From positions 1 through 64,000 of the forward strand of contig JAYWHX010000184.1 of NCBI GenBank assembly GCA_043777375.1: a stretch of DNA of 64,000 bases, written 5' to 3'. The notes beneath the pieces were generated by a model. The model ran no database searches. It was not told the DNA's origin and was given only the letters and a program-made list of their open reading frames with translations. This DNA is from TH-plancto1 sp043777375 (GTDB taxonomy: Bacteria > Planctomycetota > Planctomycetia > Planctomycetales > Planctomycetaceae). The position numbers and the translations under genes are program-made. Positions 26,151-35,079 of the stretch are shown in pieces (position 1 is the stretch's first letter; every line of letters starts with the position of its first letter).

Positions 26151-27140
26151 TCACCGACGCTCTGGCGTCCCCCTGGCCCCTTCAGCCGAATCACAGCCTT
26201 CCGGCGAGATACGAAACGGAATCCGTGCTGTGTACTGTTCGATACGCAACTGACGTTCCAGTTTTTCGGCATCCGGCGCTAGCTCCCACGACAGCTTGGC
26301 AAATCTGATTGCCATCTCAAAATCGCCAACTTCCGCATGTGCAGCTGCGACAACGCTAACCGCTTGCCAGTCCTTCCATTCCGTGCGATTGCAGGCTTGA
26401 GTGGCGTTTTTCACAGCCGTCGCCCCGTCTCTGACACCGTCATCAGGGCATCCGCTCTGAAGCCTGGCGAGGCATATTGTGGCCTGAGTATTGGCAGGAT
26501 CTAGGTCAGCTGCCAACTGATAATCTTGAATGGCTAGAGACCACTCGCCGAGTTCCGCATGTCCCCAGCCACGAAAGAAGGCCACTGTCGAATGGCCGGA
26601 ATCGACGCAACGAAAACTTTTCAAATCTTCCACTGCCTCACGAAATCGACCGAGGTACAGCCGAGTGCATCCCCGGTACGTCAGTGCAAGTTGATGGCTA
26701 CGATCAATCACGAGAGCCTGAGTCAGATCATGCTCTGCATTGTCCAGTTGACAAGCATCGTAATGAGTAGCACCTCGACAGGCCCAATATGCAGCTTTTG
26801 TTTTATCAAACTCCAGCACACGGCTGTATGCGGCGATGGCCGATTCATACTGTGATTTACTATGGAGATCCGCAGCGTATCGAGTGAGTGCCGTAGCCGA
26901 TTTTGCATGACCACATGTCCAGGGAAGAATTCCAAACAGGCCGCTCGGAAAGAGTAACGGTGTGAGTCGATTGGCCGCGATCTCTTGGAACTTGATGAAC
27001 CCGTAAAAAAAGACTCCGAAGAATAAAGTCATCACTGAAAAGAAGATGACCGAAGGCCAGAATTCCCCTTGCGGGTCAAGAACGGCCACGATCAAGACGA
27101 AAACAATTTCGACGAGTAGGAAACGGATGAGAGTTCGCAT
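26151..27140 (-). CDS. Membrane protein with TPR repeats
   Basis: Predicted 329 residues. Two hydrophobic segments open the protein (about 4-22 and 29-50), and several tetratricopeptide repeats follow from about 85 to 290: ALTRYAADLHSKSQYESAIA, AYWACRGATHYDACQLDNAE, LALTYRGCTRLYLGRFREAV and HAEVGDFEMAIRFAKLSWEL. TPR arrays act as protein-binding scaffolds; no enzymatic domain is visible. It carries an unusual number of cysteines for this window (Cys in GCTRL, CRGAT, ACQLD, RCVDS). ATG 27140. Only about 45 bases separate it from the next minus-strand gene upstream, so they may share a transcript. Confidence 0.75.
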   Translation of the reverse strand: MRTLIRFLLVEIVFVLIVAVLDPQGEFWPSVIFFSVMTLFFGVFFYGFIKFQEIAANRLTPLLFPSGLFGILPWTCGHAKSATALTRYAADLHSKSQYESAIAAYSRVLEFDKTKAAYWACRGATHYDACQLDNAEHDLTQALVIDRSHQLALTYRGCTRLYLGRFREAVEDLKSFRCVDSGHSTVAFFRGWGHAELGEWSLAIQDYQLAADLDPANTQATICLARLQSGCPDDGVRDGATAVKNATQACNRTEWKDWQAVSVVAAAHAEVGDFEMAIRFAKLSWELAPDAEKLERQLRIEQYTARIPFRISPEGCDSAEGARGTPERR

Positions 27141-27186
27141 TGCACTTCATTCGCGTTGGTTAAACGTTGTGACGGATTGACATCAC

Positions 27187-28092
27187 CTATTTCCCCCACC
27201 GGCTCCACGCCAGGCCTGGTTTCTCTGTCCGGAACTGGACCAGTCGTTGGTGTATTACTTCCGTGACATACACCGTTCGCCCGTCCGCACCGCCGAAGCA
27301 CACGTTGCTGGGCGAGGCTCCGAGCACATCCACTTCGTGCAAGATTTCACCCGCTGGGGTCATCACGACCACGGTCCCTTTCCCGTAGCGCGAGATGTAC
27401 AGGTTTCCGTCCACATCGCACCGCATGCCGTCGAATCCGTGGTCTGGAAACTGGCGAATCAAGGTCTTCTCGCCCAGCGTTTTGTCATCTTTGATCTCGA
27501 AGCTCCACACGTTCCGCTGAGCACTTTCGTTGACGTACAGGTGTTTTCCGTCCGGGCTGACCTCGATCCCATTCGCAGTTCCCATCCCGCTCGCCAGTTG
27601 TGTCACCTTCCCATCGCGATCAATCCGCCACAGCTGTCCGGTGCCATCCTTCCAGTTCGGATCGCTGGCCCACATGGTTTCGTCGGGGCCGATGGCGAGG
27701 TCATTGGGCTGGCTCATCTTCGGTTCGTGTGCCAGCACGGTGAGCTGCTTCGTCGCTGGATCGATCTTCAGAACCTTGTGGGCGGTGTAGTCGGCCACGT
27801 ACATCATCCCCGCCTTGTCGAACACGATCCCGTTCCCGGAGCTCCCCTCGGGCAGCGTCAGCCAGAGTTCCCCTTTCCCGGCGGGCGTGACCTTGCCGAT
27901 CGTGTGGTCCTGCTCAAAGCAGACGGCATACACATTCCCCGCCTGGTCACACGCCGGTCCTTCGATCCCAGCAGTGAATGACATCTCAGCGGTCAGCGGC
28001 TTCGCGACCCACAGCGGCAACTCCGCGCGGAGAGAACCGCACAGCTGACTTGAAATCAAAACGCCGAACACTGCGAGAAGAATTGGCCGCAT
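27187..28092 (-). CDS. Secreted SMP-30/gluconolactonase-like beta-propeller
   Basis: Predicted 301 residues from ATG 28092, which has GGAGA six bases upstream; the open frame begins with a TTG four codons earlier. A signal peptide (RPILLAVFGVLISSQLCGSL) leads into a six-bladed propeller with SMP-30-type blocks: GIEGPACDQAGNVYAVCF, LPEGSSGNGIVFDKAGMMYV, QPNDLAIGPDETMWASDP, GTANGIEVSPDGKHLYVNES and GFDGMRCDVDGNLYIS. The conserved Glu, Asn and Asp metal ligands in these blocks are consistent with a lactonase, though in planctomycetes such proteins are numerous and mostly untested. Likely periplasmic. Confidence 0.85.
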   Translation of the reverse strand: MRPILLAVFGVLISSQLCGSLRAELPLWVAKPLTAEMSFTAGIEGPACDQAGNVYAVCFEQDHTIGKVTPAGKGELWLTLPEGSSGNGIVFDKAGMMYVADYTAHKVLKIDPATKQLTVLAHEPKMSQPNDLAIGPDETMWASDPNWKDGTGQLWRIDRDGKVTQLASGMGTANGIEVSPDGKHLYVNESAQRNVWSFEIKDDKTLGEKTLIRQFPDHGFDGMRCDVDGNLYISRYGKGTVVVMTPAGEILHEVDVLGASPSNVCFGGADGRTVYVTEVIHQRLVQFRTEKPGLAWSRWGK

Positions 28093-28153
28093 CGAGATCT
28101 CCAAAAATTAAGTGGGGGAGGGGAGGCCAGAGATTCAGAAACACGAATCCCCA

Positions 28154-28262
28154 CTGATCATCGCTGATCCGAACACGCAAAGAACAGGAACACCGCGTTC
28201 CCAATCGGTTGTCCGCGATCGTTCATTCATTCTGGATCAGTGTTCATCAGCGAAGATCAGCG
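28154..28262. repeat. Inverted pair of CTGATC-TCGCTGAT-type repeats
   Basis: CTGATCATCGCTGATCCGAA (28154 on) and the reverse complement of 28235-28262 (CGCTGATCTTCGCTGATGAA) align over about 23 bases. The pair lies between the SMP-30 and CYTH genes. Downstream, CCCCG...CGGGGCATTTTT at about 28276-28300 resembles a rightward terminator, but no rightward gene precedes it. Confidence 0.5.
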
Positions 28263-28314
28263 TTCCGACTTCCCCGCAGCCACACGGGGCATTTTTCGCC
28301 ATTGTGAATCGACT

Positions 28315-28875
28315 CTACAGCACCCCCTGCTGCTCCAGCAACATCCCCAAGTATGACCTCGGCTCTCGTAAGTCGAGGATCTGCCAGTGCTCGGCCAGAC
28401 GCACAATCTGGTCGCGGGCCAGCTGCCAGTTGTCTTCGCTGGCGAGCATTTCGATTTCGAGGAAGGTGCCGAGCGAGCGGGCCTCGTCGAGTGTGACCTC
28501 GACGGTTTGGTCCTCCCACTGGAACGGAGCCGTGCGGCGAGTCTTCTCGACCGTCTCGATGATTCGGAATCCAAGGGCCAGCAACACTGATCGCATCTGC
28601 TCCGCCGAGGTCGCCCCCGCCAGGAACGTGATCTCTGTCTCGGGGCGTGTCCGAGTAAAGGTGTCGAGCCGGGGGCCCTTATACGTCAGAGCATTCTGGT
28701 CCCCCGAGGTGCGGATGCGCAGCGCCTCATCTGTCTCGCGAAAGTTCCGCTGAGGGTGATTGAAGTAGATGTCCCGTTGCAGCACCGGCTCGCCGAACAC
28801 CAGCCCGATGTCGTGCGTCAGCTGGTCCAGCAGAGAGCTATCGGGGACACGGAATTTGATTTCCACTTCGATCAT
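28315..28875 (-). CDS. cyaB: CYTH-domain protein (class IV adenylate cyclase/CyaB-like)
   Basis: Predicted 186 residues forming one CYTH domain of the triphosphate-tunnel fold. The signature ExExK reads EVEIKF at residues 3-8, and the basic and acidic tunnel strands include ALRIRTSGDQNALTYKGPR, RPETEITF, DQTVEVTLDEARSLGTFLEIEM and the final EPRSYLGMLL. Family members are adenylate cyclases (CyaB), thiamine triphosphatases or general triphosphatases, and sequence alone does not separate them. The VTC protein at 13.9 kb shares the same fold superfamily but is not closely related. ATG 28875. Confidence 0.85.
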   Translation of the reverse strand: MIEVEIKFRVPDSSLLDQLTHDIGLVFGEPVLQRDIYFNHPQRNFRETDEALRIRTSGDQNALTYKGPRLDTFTRTRPETEITFLAGATSAEQMRSVLLALGFRIIETVEKTRRTAPFQWEDQTVEVTLDEARSLGTFLEIEMLASEDNWQLARDQIVRLAEHWQILDLREPRSYLGMLLEQQGVL

Positions 28876-29100
28876 GGTCAGTTGTGAGCCATTGAGGTCG
28901 CGGGGGTCATGTGTCTCGATTCGATGGGGATCGCACCACAGATTGCGATCGCCTCACAGATTTGAACGCCTCTCTTCTCTGCGACTCCCTGCGTCCAACA
29001 AGTGATTATCGAAGCCACTGGAGATGTCGGAGTCTGAACTGGCACGGGGATGCTCGATGAATCGGACCGAGCATCCAGTTCGCAAGACCCAGCTGACAAA

Positions 29101-30111
29101 TCAGGGCGTCGACTCTTCAGGGAGTTTCCTCGTTACAGCCGCACGTTCTCGCAAAAAACCGTGCAGGATGAAGGCGGCCCAGAACAGGGCGGATGCCCCC
29201 GCAAAGGCCAACCGAGATCCGGTGGAAAGCTGGCTCTGCCTCAAAAAGCTTTCGATGGCTGCAGCTGCGCAGAGCATTCCTGCGACCCCGAGTGCTGTCA
29301 GTCCGGCCTCTTCACCCGCGCGGCGTAGAGCCTCGGTTCGAGTGAGCATTCCCGGAGCGATAATTGCTCGACCGAGAATCAAGCCGACTCCACCACACAG
29401 GACAATCGCACCAATTTCTGTGACGCCGTGTGGCAGGATCCAGGCCCACATTTCGGCATCGATCCCGGCCCGGATGTGAATTGCGATAAAGACACCGAGG
29501 ATCATGCCGTTGTAAATCATGAGCAACGAGGTCGGTATCCCCGCCAGTACTCCCAGAGCCATCGCCAGGAGGCCGACTTTCAGGTTATGGGTGAAAAGGA
29601 ACGAAGCAAAGGCAAACTTTGTCCCGCCTGATTGGTCTCGGTTGCCCCGGAGGATGTCGAGAAGCTGATCGTGAGTCGAACCGGGTTGGCGCGGATCCTC
29701 TCGGGGCCAGAGCGCGTAATTCGCCAGCGGATCAGCCATCGCTAAGAGATACGCGAGCAGTGCGCCCCCGAGCAATAAGACGGCTGACAGTGCATGAGCC
29801 TTCCACTGCCTGGCGAGAGTCCTAGCAAACCCATCCAGTAAGAATGACCGAAGGCCAGCCAGCACTGATCGCTTCGGAGGAAGGTAGATCATCCCGTGAG
29901 CAGAGGCGACCAAATCATTTAGATAGGTGATGAGGCGTCGATCTGTGGTTCGGGTGGCCACTTGAGATAAATGAATCGTTGACCGGCGATACAGGACATC
30001 GAGTCGGCTCATCGTCTGCGGCGTCATCGAGCGTGGTGAACGGCGGGCTTGTTGCACAAGTCGTTCGAGTTCCTCCCAGACCGGCTTGTTGCGTTTGACG
30101 AAGCCACTCAT
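29101..30111 (-). CDS. Stage II sporulation protein M-like membrane protein
   Basis: Predicted 336 residues of the SpoIIM (DUF95) family. A soluble helical N-terminus (about 1-100) carries WEELERLVQQARR and LYRRSTIHLSQVATRTTD, and about six hydrophobic segments follow from residue 105. The family blocks FLFTHNLKVGLLAMALGVLAG and ILPHGVTEIGAIVLCGGVG are present. Planctomycetes do not sporulate; in Bacillus SpoIIM acts in peptidoglycan remodelling during engulfment. It stands divergent from the RDD gene and forms the left arm of the MoxR/DUF58 cluster, with which SpoIIM proteins commonly occur. Confidence 0.88.
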   Translation of the reverse strand: MSGFVKRNKPVWEELERLVQQARRSPRSMTPQTMSRLDVLYRRSTIHLSQVATRTTDRRLITYLNDLVASAHGMIYLPPKRSVLAGLRSFLLDGFARTLARQWKAHALSAVLLLGGALLAYLLAMADPLANYALWPREDPRQPGSTHDQLLDILRGNRDQSGGTKFAFASFLFTHNLKVGLLAMALGVLAGIPTSLLMIYNGMILGVFIAIHIRAGIDAEMWAWILPHGVTEIGAIVLCGGVGLILGRAIIAPGMLTRTEALRRAGEEAGLTALGVAGMLCAAAAIESFLRQSQLSTGSRLAFAGASALFWAAFILHGFLRERAAVTRKLPEESTP

Positions 30112-30252
30112 AATCGGTCAGGCCTTCTCGGGATCGCACAGGGTGATCATCATTCGATAGAATCGTGATGAAGTGGGAGCTGGACGTCAAGAAGTCGACT
30201 GAGGAATGTTCGTCCTGCTCTGATCAGAATAATTCAACACGCGAGGCCCGTC
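30112..30252. promoter_or_regulatory. Divergent promoter region of spoIIM-like and RDD genes
   Basis: The 141-base gap between two divergent genes. The RDD frame is open from 30172 (after a TGA at 30169-30171), but contains no ATG, GTG or TTG before residue ~34 of the aligned protein. A GAGG at 30243-30246 lies six bases before an ATT codon at 30253. Confidence 0.5.
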
Positions 30253-31077
30253 ATTTCCACCGCGCTCCAATTTGAAACTCCCGAGAACGTCTCACTCGAA
30301 CATCGCCCAGCCGGAGCAGGCACTCGTTTCATTGCCTGGTTCACTGATCAGTTGATTCTGGTATTGGTCATGCTCGTTGTTGTTGTTGTTCTTGTCATCC
30401 TCGTGGCCACTTTCGAGGATACAGTGGCATCGACAATGAATAACATTGCCAAGCAATTCGATGCTGATGGCGAAGTCGATCCCGAATCGATGATCATGGT
30501 GTTTGTGGGAGTCTTCGTGTTGATCTGGGGGCTGAGCAGTTTTGCATACTTCACCGTGGCTGAGCTGTTCTGGCGAGGACAGACACCCGGAAAACGGATG
30601 TGCAAGATTCGTGTGGTCAAGGTCGAGGGATTCTCGCTCGATCCGGTTAGTGTGTTTGTCAGAAATATTTTTCGTGTGGCAGACAACCTCCCGATGCTGT
30701 GGATTGTCCCGGTGCTCTCTGCTCGAGGGCAGAGGCTGGGTGACATGGTCGCAGGCACTTGCGTCATTCGTGAGGACGCCGAGGATCTGCCAGTCGTTCG
30801 GGCGGAGTTATCGGATCGCAAATCCACCGAGGGCACTTTTCGATTTGATAACGCCAAGCTGGGGAAACTCGTCCCGAACGATTATGAGGCAATCGAGCGA
30901 GTTCTCGATCGCTGGAAAAGTTTAAAGAGTGAACAACGTGGAAGCCTGCTTGACAAGATGCTGCCATCGTTGTGCCGTAAGTTGCAGATGGAAGAGCCGC
31001 CACTGAGTGAGCGTGTCACCTTCTTGGAGGATTTACTCGCGGCCGAATACAGACGCCAGGATCGGCACCTGCGGTAG
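30253..31077 (+). CDS. RDD-family membrane protein without a standard start codon
   Basis: Predicted ~274 residues. The N-terminal RDD block reads ETPENVSLEHRPAGAGTRFI then AWFTDQLILVLVML, so conserved coding sequence clearly precedes the first usual start (TTG 30352), which falls inside the first transmembrane helix. Going upstream to the in-frame stop at 30169, the only near-cognate starts are CTG, ATC, ATA and ATT; I provisionally use ATT 30253, six bases after GAGG. Three hydrophobic segments follow, with the family block LFWRGQTPGKRMCKIRVV; a soluble C-terminal ~90 residues end the protein. RDD proteins are of unknown or transport-like function. First rightward gene of the MoxR/DUF58 cluster. 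Confidence 0.75.
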   Translation: MSTALQFETPENVSLEHRPAGAGTRFIAWFTDQLILVLVMLVVVVVLVILVATFEDTVASTMNNIAKQFDADGEVDPESMIMVFVGVFVLIWGLSSFAYFTVAELFWRGQTPGKRMCKIRVVKVEGFSLDPVSVFVRNIFRVADNLPMLWIVPVLSARGQRLGDMVAGTCVIREDAEDLPVVRAELSDRKSTEGTFRFDNAKLGKLVPNDYEAIERVLDRWKSLKSEQRGSLLDKMLPSLCRKLQMEEPPLSERVTFLEDLLAAEYRRQDRHLR

Positions 31078-31267
31078 TCGATCATGGCGGTTGTCGCCCT
31101 GGAATGCAGCCTGAGCGAATCGACCGAGGGCAGGGTTGACAATGCACTGATCAATGAACGACAACGTCGAAGTGATGAGTCGAGAGGAAGTGTGAATGCT
31201 ATCGACTTCACAACCGAGCATTCGCTCCTGAGTTTCCCACACGAACGTTTTACGAGAGGGCCGCTTC

Positions 31268-32047
31268 ATGAAGTACGAGATCAAGGCACTGTCACTGGGT
31301 GAAATCCTCGACCAAGGAATCGGATTGGTTCGCGACAAGTTCGGATTGTTGATGGGGATCATGGGACTCACCGTGATCCCAATACAGATCATCATCGGAA
31401 TCCTGACTCAGAAGCTTCAGCCCATCCCGGGGCAGCCCCCGCAGGTCCCCGTGGGGGGCTTGATTTTTCTTCAGCTGGGACTCGTGTTCTTATTTCTCCT
31501 GGTGATTCTTCCGCTTTCCAATGCTGCGGTTGTCTATGCCACAGCTCGGACCTACTTGGGGAAAGCCACCTCCTTGGGAGAGTGCTTTGGACACGCCCTG
31601 AAGCGTCTGCCGGCTCTATTGTGGACATCAATCCTGATGGGTTTCGCAATCATGGGGGGACTGATTCTGTTCGTCATTCCCGGAATCTTGTGCATGTTCT
31701 GGTTCATGCTTGCCCAACAGGTCACCGTTCTGGAGTCGATAAACGGAGGGCCAGCGCTGTCTCGCAGCAAAGCCCTGATGAAGGGCAACATGGGAACCGC
31801 GTTTGTCCTGAGCCTGATCATCGGAGTGATCAACTTCGGATTGAGCATGGTCTCTAATTTATTGCCAGCACCATTTAATATCGTCGCAGCGAGCTTGGTC
31901 GGTGGTGGCCTGACGCTGTTGTCGATTTGTACGTTTGTGGTCTTTTACTTCTCGTGTCGTTGCCAACACGATAACTTCGATCTGGAAGTTCTCGCCAACG
32001 AGGTCTCGGGGAGTTCGGACGACACCCAGTATGAAGTTGTCGAGTAA
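31268..32047 (+). CDS. Polytopic membrane protein of the MoxR cluster
   Basis: Predicted 259 residues with about six transmembrane segments, including LLMGIMGLTVIPIQIIIGIL, LIFLQLGLVFLFLLVILPL and AIMGGLILFVIPGILCMFWF. The start MKYEIKALSLGEILDQGIGL and the block VTVLESINGGPALSRSKALM are typical of the glycerophosphodiester phosphodiesterase membrane-domain or DUF975-like families, which here lack any phosphodiesterase domain. No catalytic residues are visible. It lies 190 bases after the RDD gene and 93 bases before the DUF4129 gene, in the same direction. Probably part of the same membrane assembly. Confidence 0.75.
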   Translation: MKYEIKALSLGEILDQGIGLVRDKFGLLMGIMGLTVIPIQIIIGILTQKLQPIPGQPPQVPVGGLIFLQLGLVFLFLLVILPLSNAAVVYATARTYLGKATSLGECFGHALKRLPALLWTSILMGFAIMGGLILFVIPGILCMFWFMLAQQVTVLESINGGPALSRSKALMKGNMGTAFVLSLIIGVINFGLSMVSNLLPAPFNIVAASLVGGGLTLLSICTFVVFYFSCRCQHDNFDLEVLANEVSGSSDDTQYEVVE

Positions 32048-32140
32048 CTCGTGACTCTTCGAGCTGTGGCGGGTCTCGATATCCGCCAGCGGGTTCGCTG
32101 GCGGACTGTTGTGACAGAACCCTGAGAATGAAAAGTCCTG

Positions 32141-32797
32141 ATGAATCCACCTCCGACACCCGAAGCTCTGCGTGACGCCGCTGCTCGGATCGTGGGCGGT
32201 ACGGACTACCAACTCGATGTGCAGCGGTCCGGCAGCCACTGGACCGAGGAACTCGTTTTTATGATTCTCGAGTGGATTCTGGTGCCGCTGCGGTGGTTGT
32301 TTGACCTGACCGAGGGTCTCCCTGATGTACTCCGGTGGCTGATTGTGGCGGTTCTGGTCATCGTAATGATTGGCTTGATCTGGCATATGGCCTACTCGTT
32401 CATTACCGCCATGCGACGCCCTGTTCGAGTTGCAGGCTCGGGATTGTCGGATCGTCAGCGGGGATACAGTGCTGACGAACTGGAACAGTTCGCGGCGGAA
32501 GCTGAGAGTGTGGGCAACCACATCGCAGCGATTCGGTTTTTGTTTCGTGCCAGCGTCGCCCGTCTTGAGGATTCATCGAGGCAAAAGCATCGACCGGGGG
32601 CCACGAATCGTGAGCTGTTGCGAAAATTCAGCAAATGGCCCGAGATCAACACCTCAATTCGTTTTTTCGTCGAAGTCATCGATCGTAAATGGTATGGCGA
32701 CGAGCATTGCTCAGAATTCGACTATGCTGAGTGCCAGTCTGCGTATCGTTCGGTGTGCGGGTTCTTGAGGGAGCAGGGCCATGTTCTCAGCACGTAA
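32141..32797 (+). CDS. DUF4129 membrane protein
   Basis: Predicted 218 residues. One long hydrophobic segment (about 65-88, RWLIVAVLVIVMIGLIWHMA) is preceded by an amphipathic stretch. The C-terminal cytoplasmic part is a DUF4129 domain with FAAEAESVGNHIAAIRFLFR, GATNRELLRKF and the closing EFDYAECQSAYRSVCGFL. DUF4129 also forms the C-terminus of many bacterial transglutaminase-like proteins; here it stands alone, as usual when beside DUF4350 and MoxR. It overlaps the DUF4350 gene by 17 bases, so translation is likely coupled. Confidence 0.85.
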   Translation: MNPPPTPEALRDAAARIVGGTDYQLDVQRSGSHWTEELVFMILEWILVPLRWLFDLTEGLPDVLRWLIVAVLVIVMIGLIWHMAYSFITAMRRPVRVAGSGLSDRQRGYSADELEQFAAEAESVGNHIAAIRFLFRASVARLEDSSRQKHRPGATNRELLRKFSKWPEINTSIRFFVEVIDRKWYGDEHCSEFDYAECQSAYRSVCGFLREQGHVLST

Positions 32798-34118
32798 TGC
32801 CATTCTTGCCTCTCTGGCCTTCATGTTGATCGCGGTCATCGGCGGGACCCTGAATCTGGTCGGCCCCCCCGATTCCGATGGCCTCGCAGCTGACTCATAC
32901 GGGACTCATCGTGACGGCCACCGGGCAACCTTCGATCTGCTGAGGCAGTTTGGCGTGCCAGTGGAACGACGCATCGCGCCACCGGATGCCCAGCTGCCGA
33001 CCAACAGTACCTTGGTGTTGTGGGGGCCTCATGATGATTTGGTCGAGAATGAACCGGCCTACCTGGAGCGACTGCTTCCGTGGGTCGAGAGCGGCGGCCG
33101 TCTGGTTGTGGCCCCACCGGCGCGAGTCAACTCGGTCACATTGTTTCGCAACACCCCGATGCCGAAGTTGAAGAAACTCCGCGAGTTCCGCTCCCTGTGG
33201 TCGGTTCTTGAACTTCATGGTCTGGAAATCACCGAGGGACCAGGATTGATGGAGGGCGATCAACCAGCAGCCCGTCGTCCGGCCTCACAAATGCCCTGGG
33301 ATGAAATACTTCGGGAATCGTCAGGCACACAGATTCAGTCCACCTCGATCGTCACCACGGAAGGGACTGGAAACTGGAAAGCCCTAGGAGATCGAGTGAA
33401 GCATCTCCGCGTCCCCTCTCTCGGGACAGGTCAAATCAATAACACGGGAACCGCACAGCCCGAAGGAGAATTGCTCTGCCAGCACGTCAATGGATCGTCA
33501 TGGACCTTGGCGGCCAGCTATTCTCGCGGCAAGGGGGAGATCGTGGTGATTGCCGAGCCACTGGTCCTGGGAAATGGACAGTTGGCGGAAGTCGACAATG
33601 CTGTCCTGACGTATGACCTGTTGAGATCGGGCGAGCGCTCAGTCATTTTCGATGAGTTCTATCACGGGTTAAGTGTTCGCGGGAATCCGCTCTGGCTCCT
33701 GACCCGGCGCGGAGCAGCGCTTCTCGTCACGGTGTTACTGCTCGGCATCGCAGTCGGAATCTGGCGTCAGGCGATCATTCTGGGACCTCCTCTCGCATCC
33801 GTGCCTCGGAGCCGTCGCGTGATTCTGGAATATATTGACGCGATGGCTGGTTTTCTGACCCGGAGTACAGGCGTCAAACCATTTCTGCTCGTGGAAGCCC
33901 GTGAGGGAGTTCTGCGGTTACTGGGTGAGCGACTGAATTTGCCTCCAGGGCAGCATGATCGCGAGACCATTACTGCTGTCCTGACCCGGCGATCACCGAC
34001 AGAGTCCCAGAGCTTTCATGAAGCACTCGTCCAGCTGGATCGAGGGATCCAGCAAGGCCATAGCGTATCGACTCCCCACACCGTTCAAGCCATTCAGAGG
34101 TTGTTCCGTTGTCTCTAG
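32781..34118 (+). CDS. DUF4350 membrane protein
   Basis: Predicted 445 residues. A signal anchor (ILASLAFMLIAVIGGTLNLV) precedes a periplasmic DUF4350 domain with the glutamine-amidotransferase-like blocks GHRATFDLLRQFGVPVERR, LPTNSTLVLWGP and LLPWVESGGRLVVAPP. A second transmembrane segment (about 313-333, GAALLVTVLLLGIAVGIW) precedes a cytoplasmic tail with LVEAREGVLRLLGERLNLPP. The amidotransferase-like fold has no obvious catalytic Cys and is probably a binding domain. Overlaps its neighbours on both sides (17 and 10 bases). Confidence 0.85.
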   Translation: MFSARNAILASLAFMLIAVIGGTLNLVGPPDSDGLAADSYGTHRDGHRATFDLLRQFGVPVERRIAPPDAQLPTNSTLVLWGPHDDLVENEPAYLERLLPWVESGGRLVVAPPARVNSVTLFRNTPMPKLKKLREFRSLWSVLELHGLEITEGPGLMEGDQPAARRPASQMPWDEILRESSGTQIQSTSIVTTEGTGNWKALGDRVKHLRVPSLGTGQINNTGTAQPEGELLCQHVNGSSWTLAASYSRGKGEIVVIAEPLVLGNGQLAEVDNAVLTYDLLRSGERSVIFDEFYHGLSVRGNPLWLLTRRGAALLVTVLLLGIAVGIWRQAIILGPPLASVPRSRRVILEYIDAMAGFLTRSTGVKPFLLVEAREGVLRLLGERLNLPPGQHDRETITAVLTRRSPTESQSFHEALVQLDRGIQQGHSVSTPHTVQAIQRLFRCL

Positions 34119-35056
34119 AACCACTCTATCAATCGATTCGCTCTGAGATTTCCAAGGTCATCTTTGGACAGGAGGAGGTCATTGACTACTCGCTGGCTGC
34201 ACTATTCAGCAGTGGTCACGTACTGCTCGAAGGCCCGCCGGGGGTCGCCAAGACGCTTCTCGTTCGCACGATTGCCGCCGCTTTGAATCTTGATTTCCGC
34301 CGCGTTCAGATGACACCAGACCTCCTCCCGAACGACATCACGGGCTCCTCGATTTTTCGACAGAACACCAACGATTTCGAATTTCGCAAAGGGCCAGTGT
34401 TTACCAATTTCCTACTCGCCGACGAAGTCAACCGGGCCTCCGCCAGAACGCAGTCAGCGCTGCTCGAAGCGATGCAGGAGCTGTGCGTCACACATGATGG
34501 CCAGACACACCCTCTGCCCGAGCCATTCATTATGTTTGCGACTCAGAATCCGATCGAGCAGGAGGGCACCTACCCACTTCCCTTGGCCCAGCTGGATCGT
34601 TTCATGTTCAAGGTGCTGGTGAGTTACCCCAGCGCCACCGAGGAGGAACGCATTCTGCGTGAGCATCACGCCACAGGCGGTCTCTCGGACCCACGCAAGA
34701 TGGGAGTGCAGGCGGTCGTCACCCCAGCTGATATCGTCGCGGCTCGTCAAACAATTCGCGAAACGCATGTTCGACCGGAAGTGATTGGCTATGTTCAGAA
34801 ACTTCTCGCAGCGACACGCGCAGATGACCTGCTCTCGGTCGGGGCGAGTCCTCGATCGGGACTGATGCTGCTGATGGGAGCCAAGAGCCTCGCTCGATTT
34901 AGTGGTCGAGACTTCGTCACCCCCGATGATATCCAAGCTGCGTTCAATCCGGCTTTGAGGCACCGGGTCGTGCTGAGCCCGAGCGCGGAGTTAGAGGGAA
35001 CCACGTCCGATGAAGTGCTTTCCCAACTGCTCGAAGGGATCGAAGTTCCCCGCTAG
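34109..35056 (+). CDS. moxR: MoxR-family AAA+ ATPase
   Basis: Predicted 315 residues. Walker A GPPGVAKT is at 42-49, Walker B is FLLADEVNRA, sensor 1 is FATQNPIEQEGTYPLP, and ASPRSGLMLLMGAK is the sensor 2 region. MoxR ATPases act as chaperones that load cofactors or remodel protein complexes, usually with VWA-domain partners; the DUF58 protein downstream carries such a domain. The start is TTG 34109, with AGAGG eight bases ahead, inside the end of the DUF4350 gene. No ATG in frame gives a full N-terminus. Confidence 0.93.
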   Translation: MSLEPLYQSIRSEISKVIFGQEEVIDYSLAALFSSGHVLLEGPPGVAKTLLVRTIAAALNLDFRRVQMTPDLLPNDITGSSIFRQNTNDFEFRKGPVFTNFLLADEVNRASARTQSALLEAMQELCVTHDGQTHPLPEPFIMFATQNPIEQEGTYPLPLAQLDRFMFKVLVSYPSATEEERILREHHATGGLSDPRKMGVQAVVTPADIVAARQTIRETHVRPEVIGYVQKLLAATRADDLLSVGASPRSGLMLLMGAKSLARFSGRDFVTPDDIQAAFNPALRHRVVLSPSAELEGTTSDEVLSQLLEGIEVPR

Positions 35057-35079
35057 AGAATTCGTCAGTCCCGCTTTTC

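Noticed and set aside
28276..28300. Rho-independent terminator (CCCCG...CGGGG then TTTTT, rightward)
   Set aside because: Both neighbouring genes run leftward, so there is no transcript for it to end; the stem is only five bases.
29048..29076. GGATGCTCG...CGAGCATCC hairpin as a terminator for the SpoIIM-like gene
   Set aside because: The stem pairs nine bases and lies past the gene's end, but no T-run follows in the leftward direction, so the call is too weak to list.
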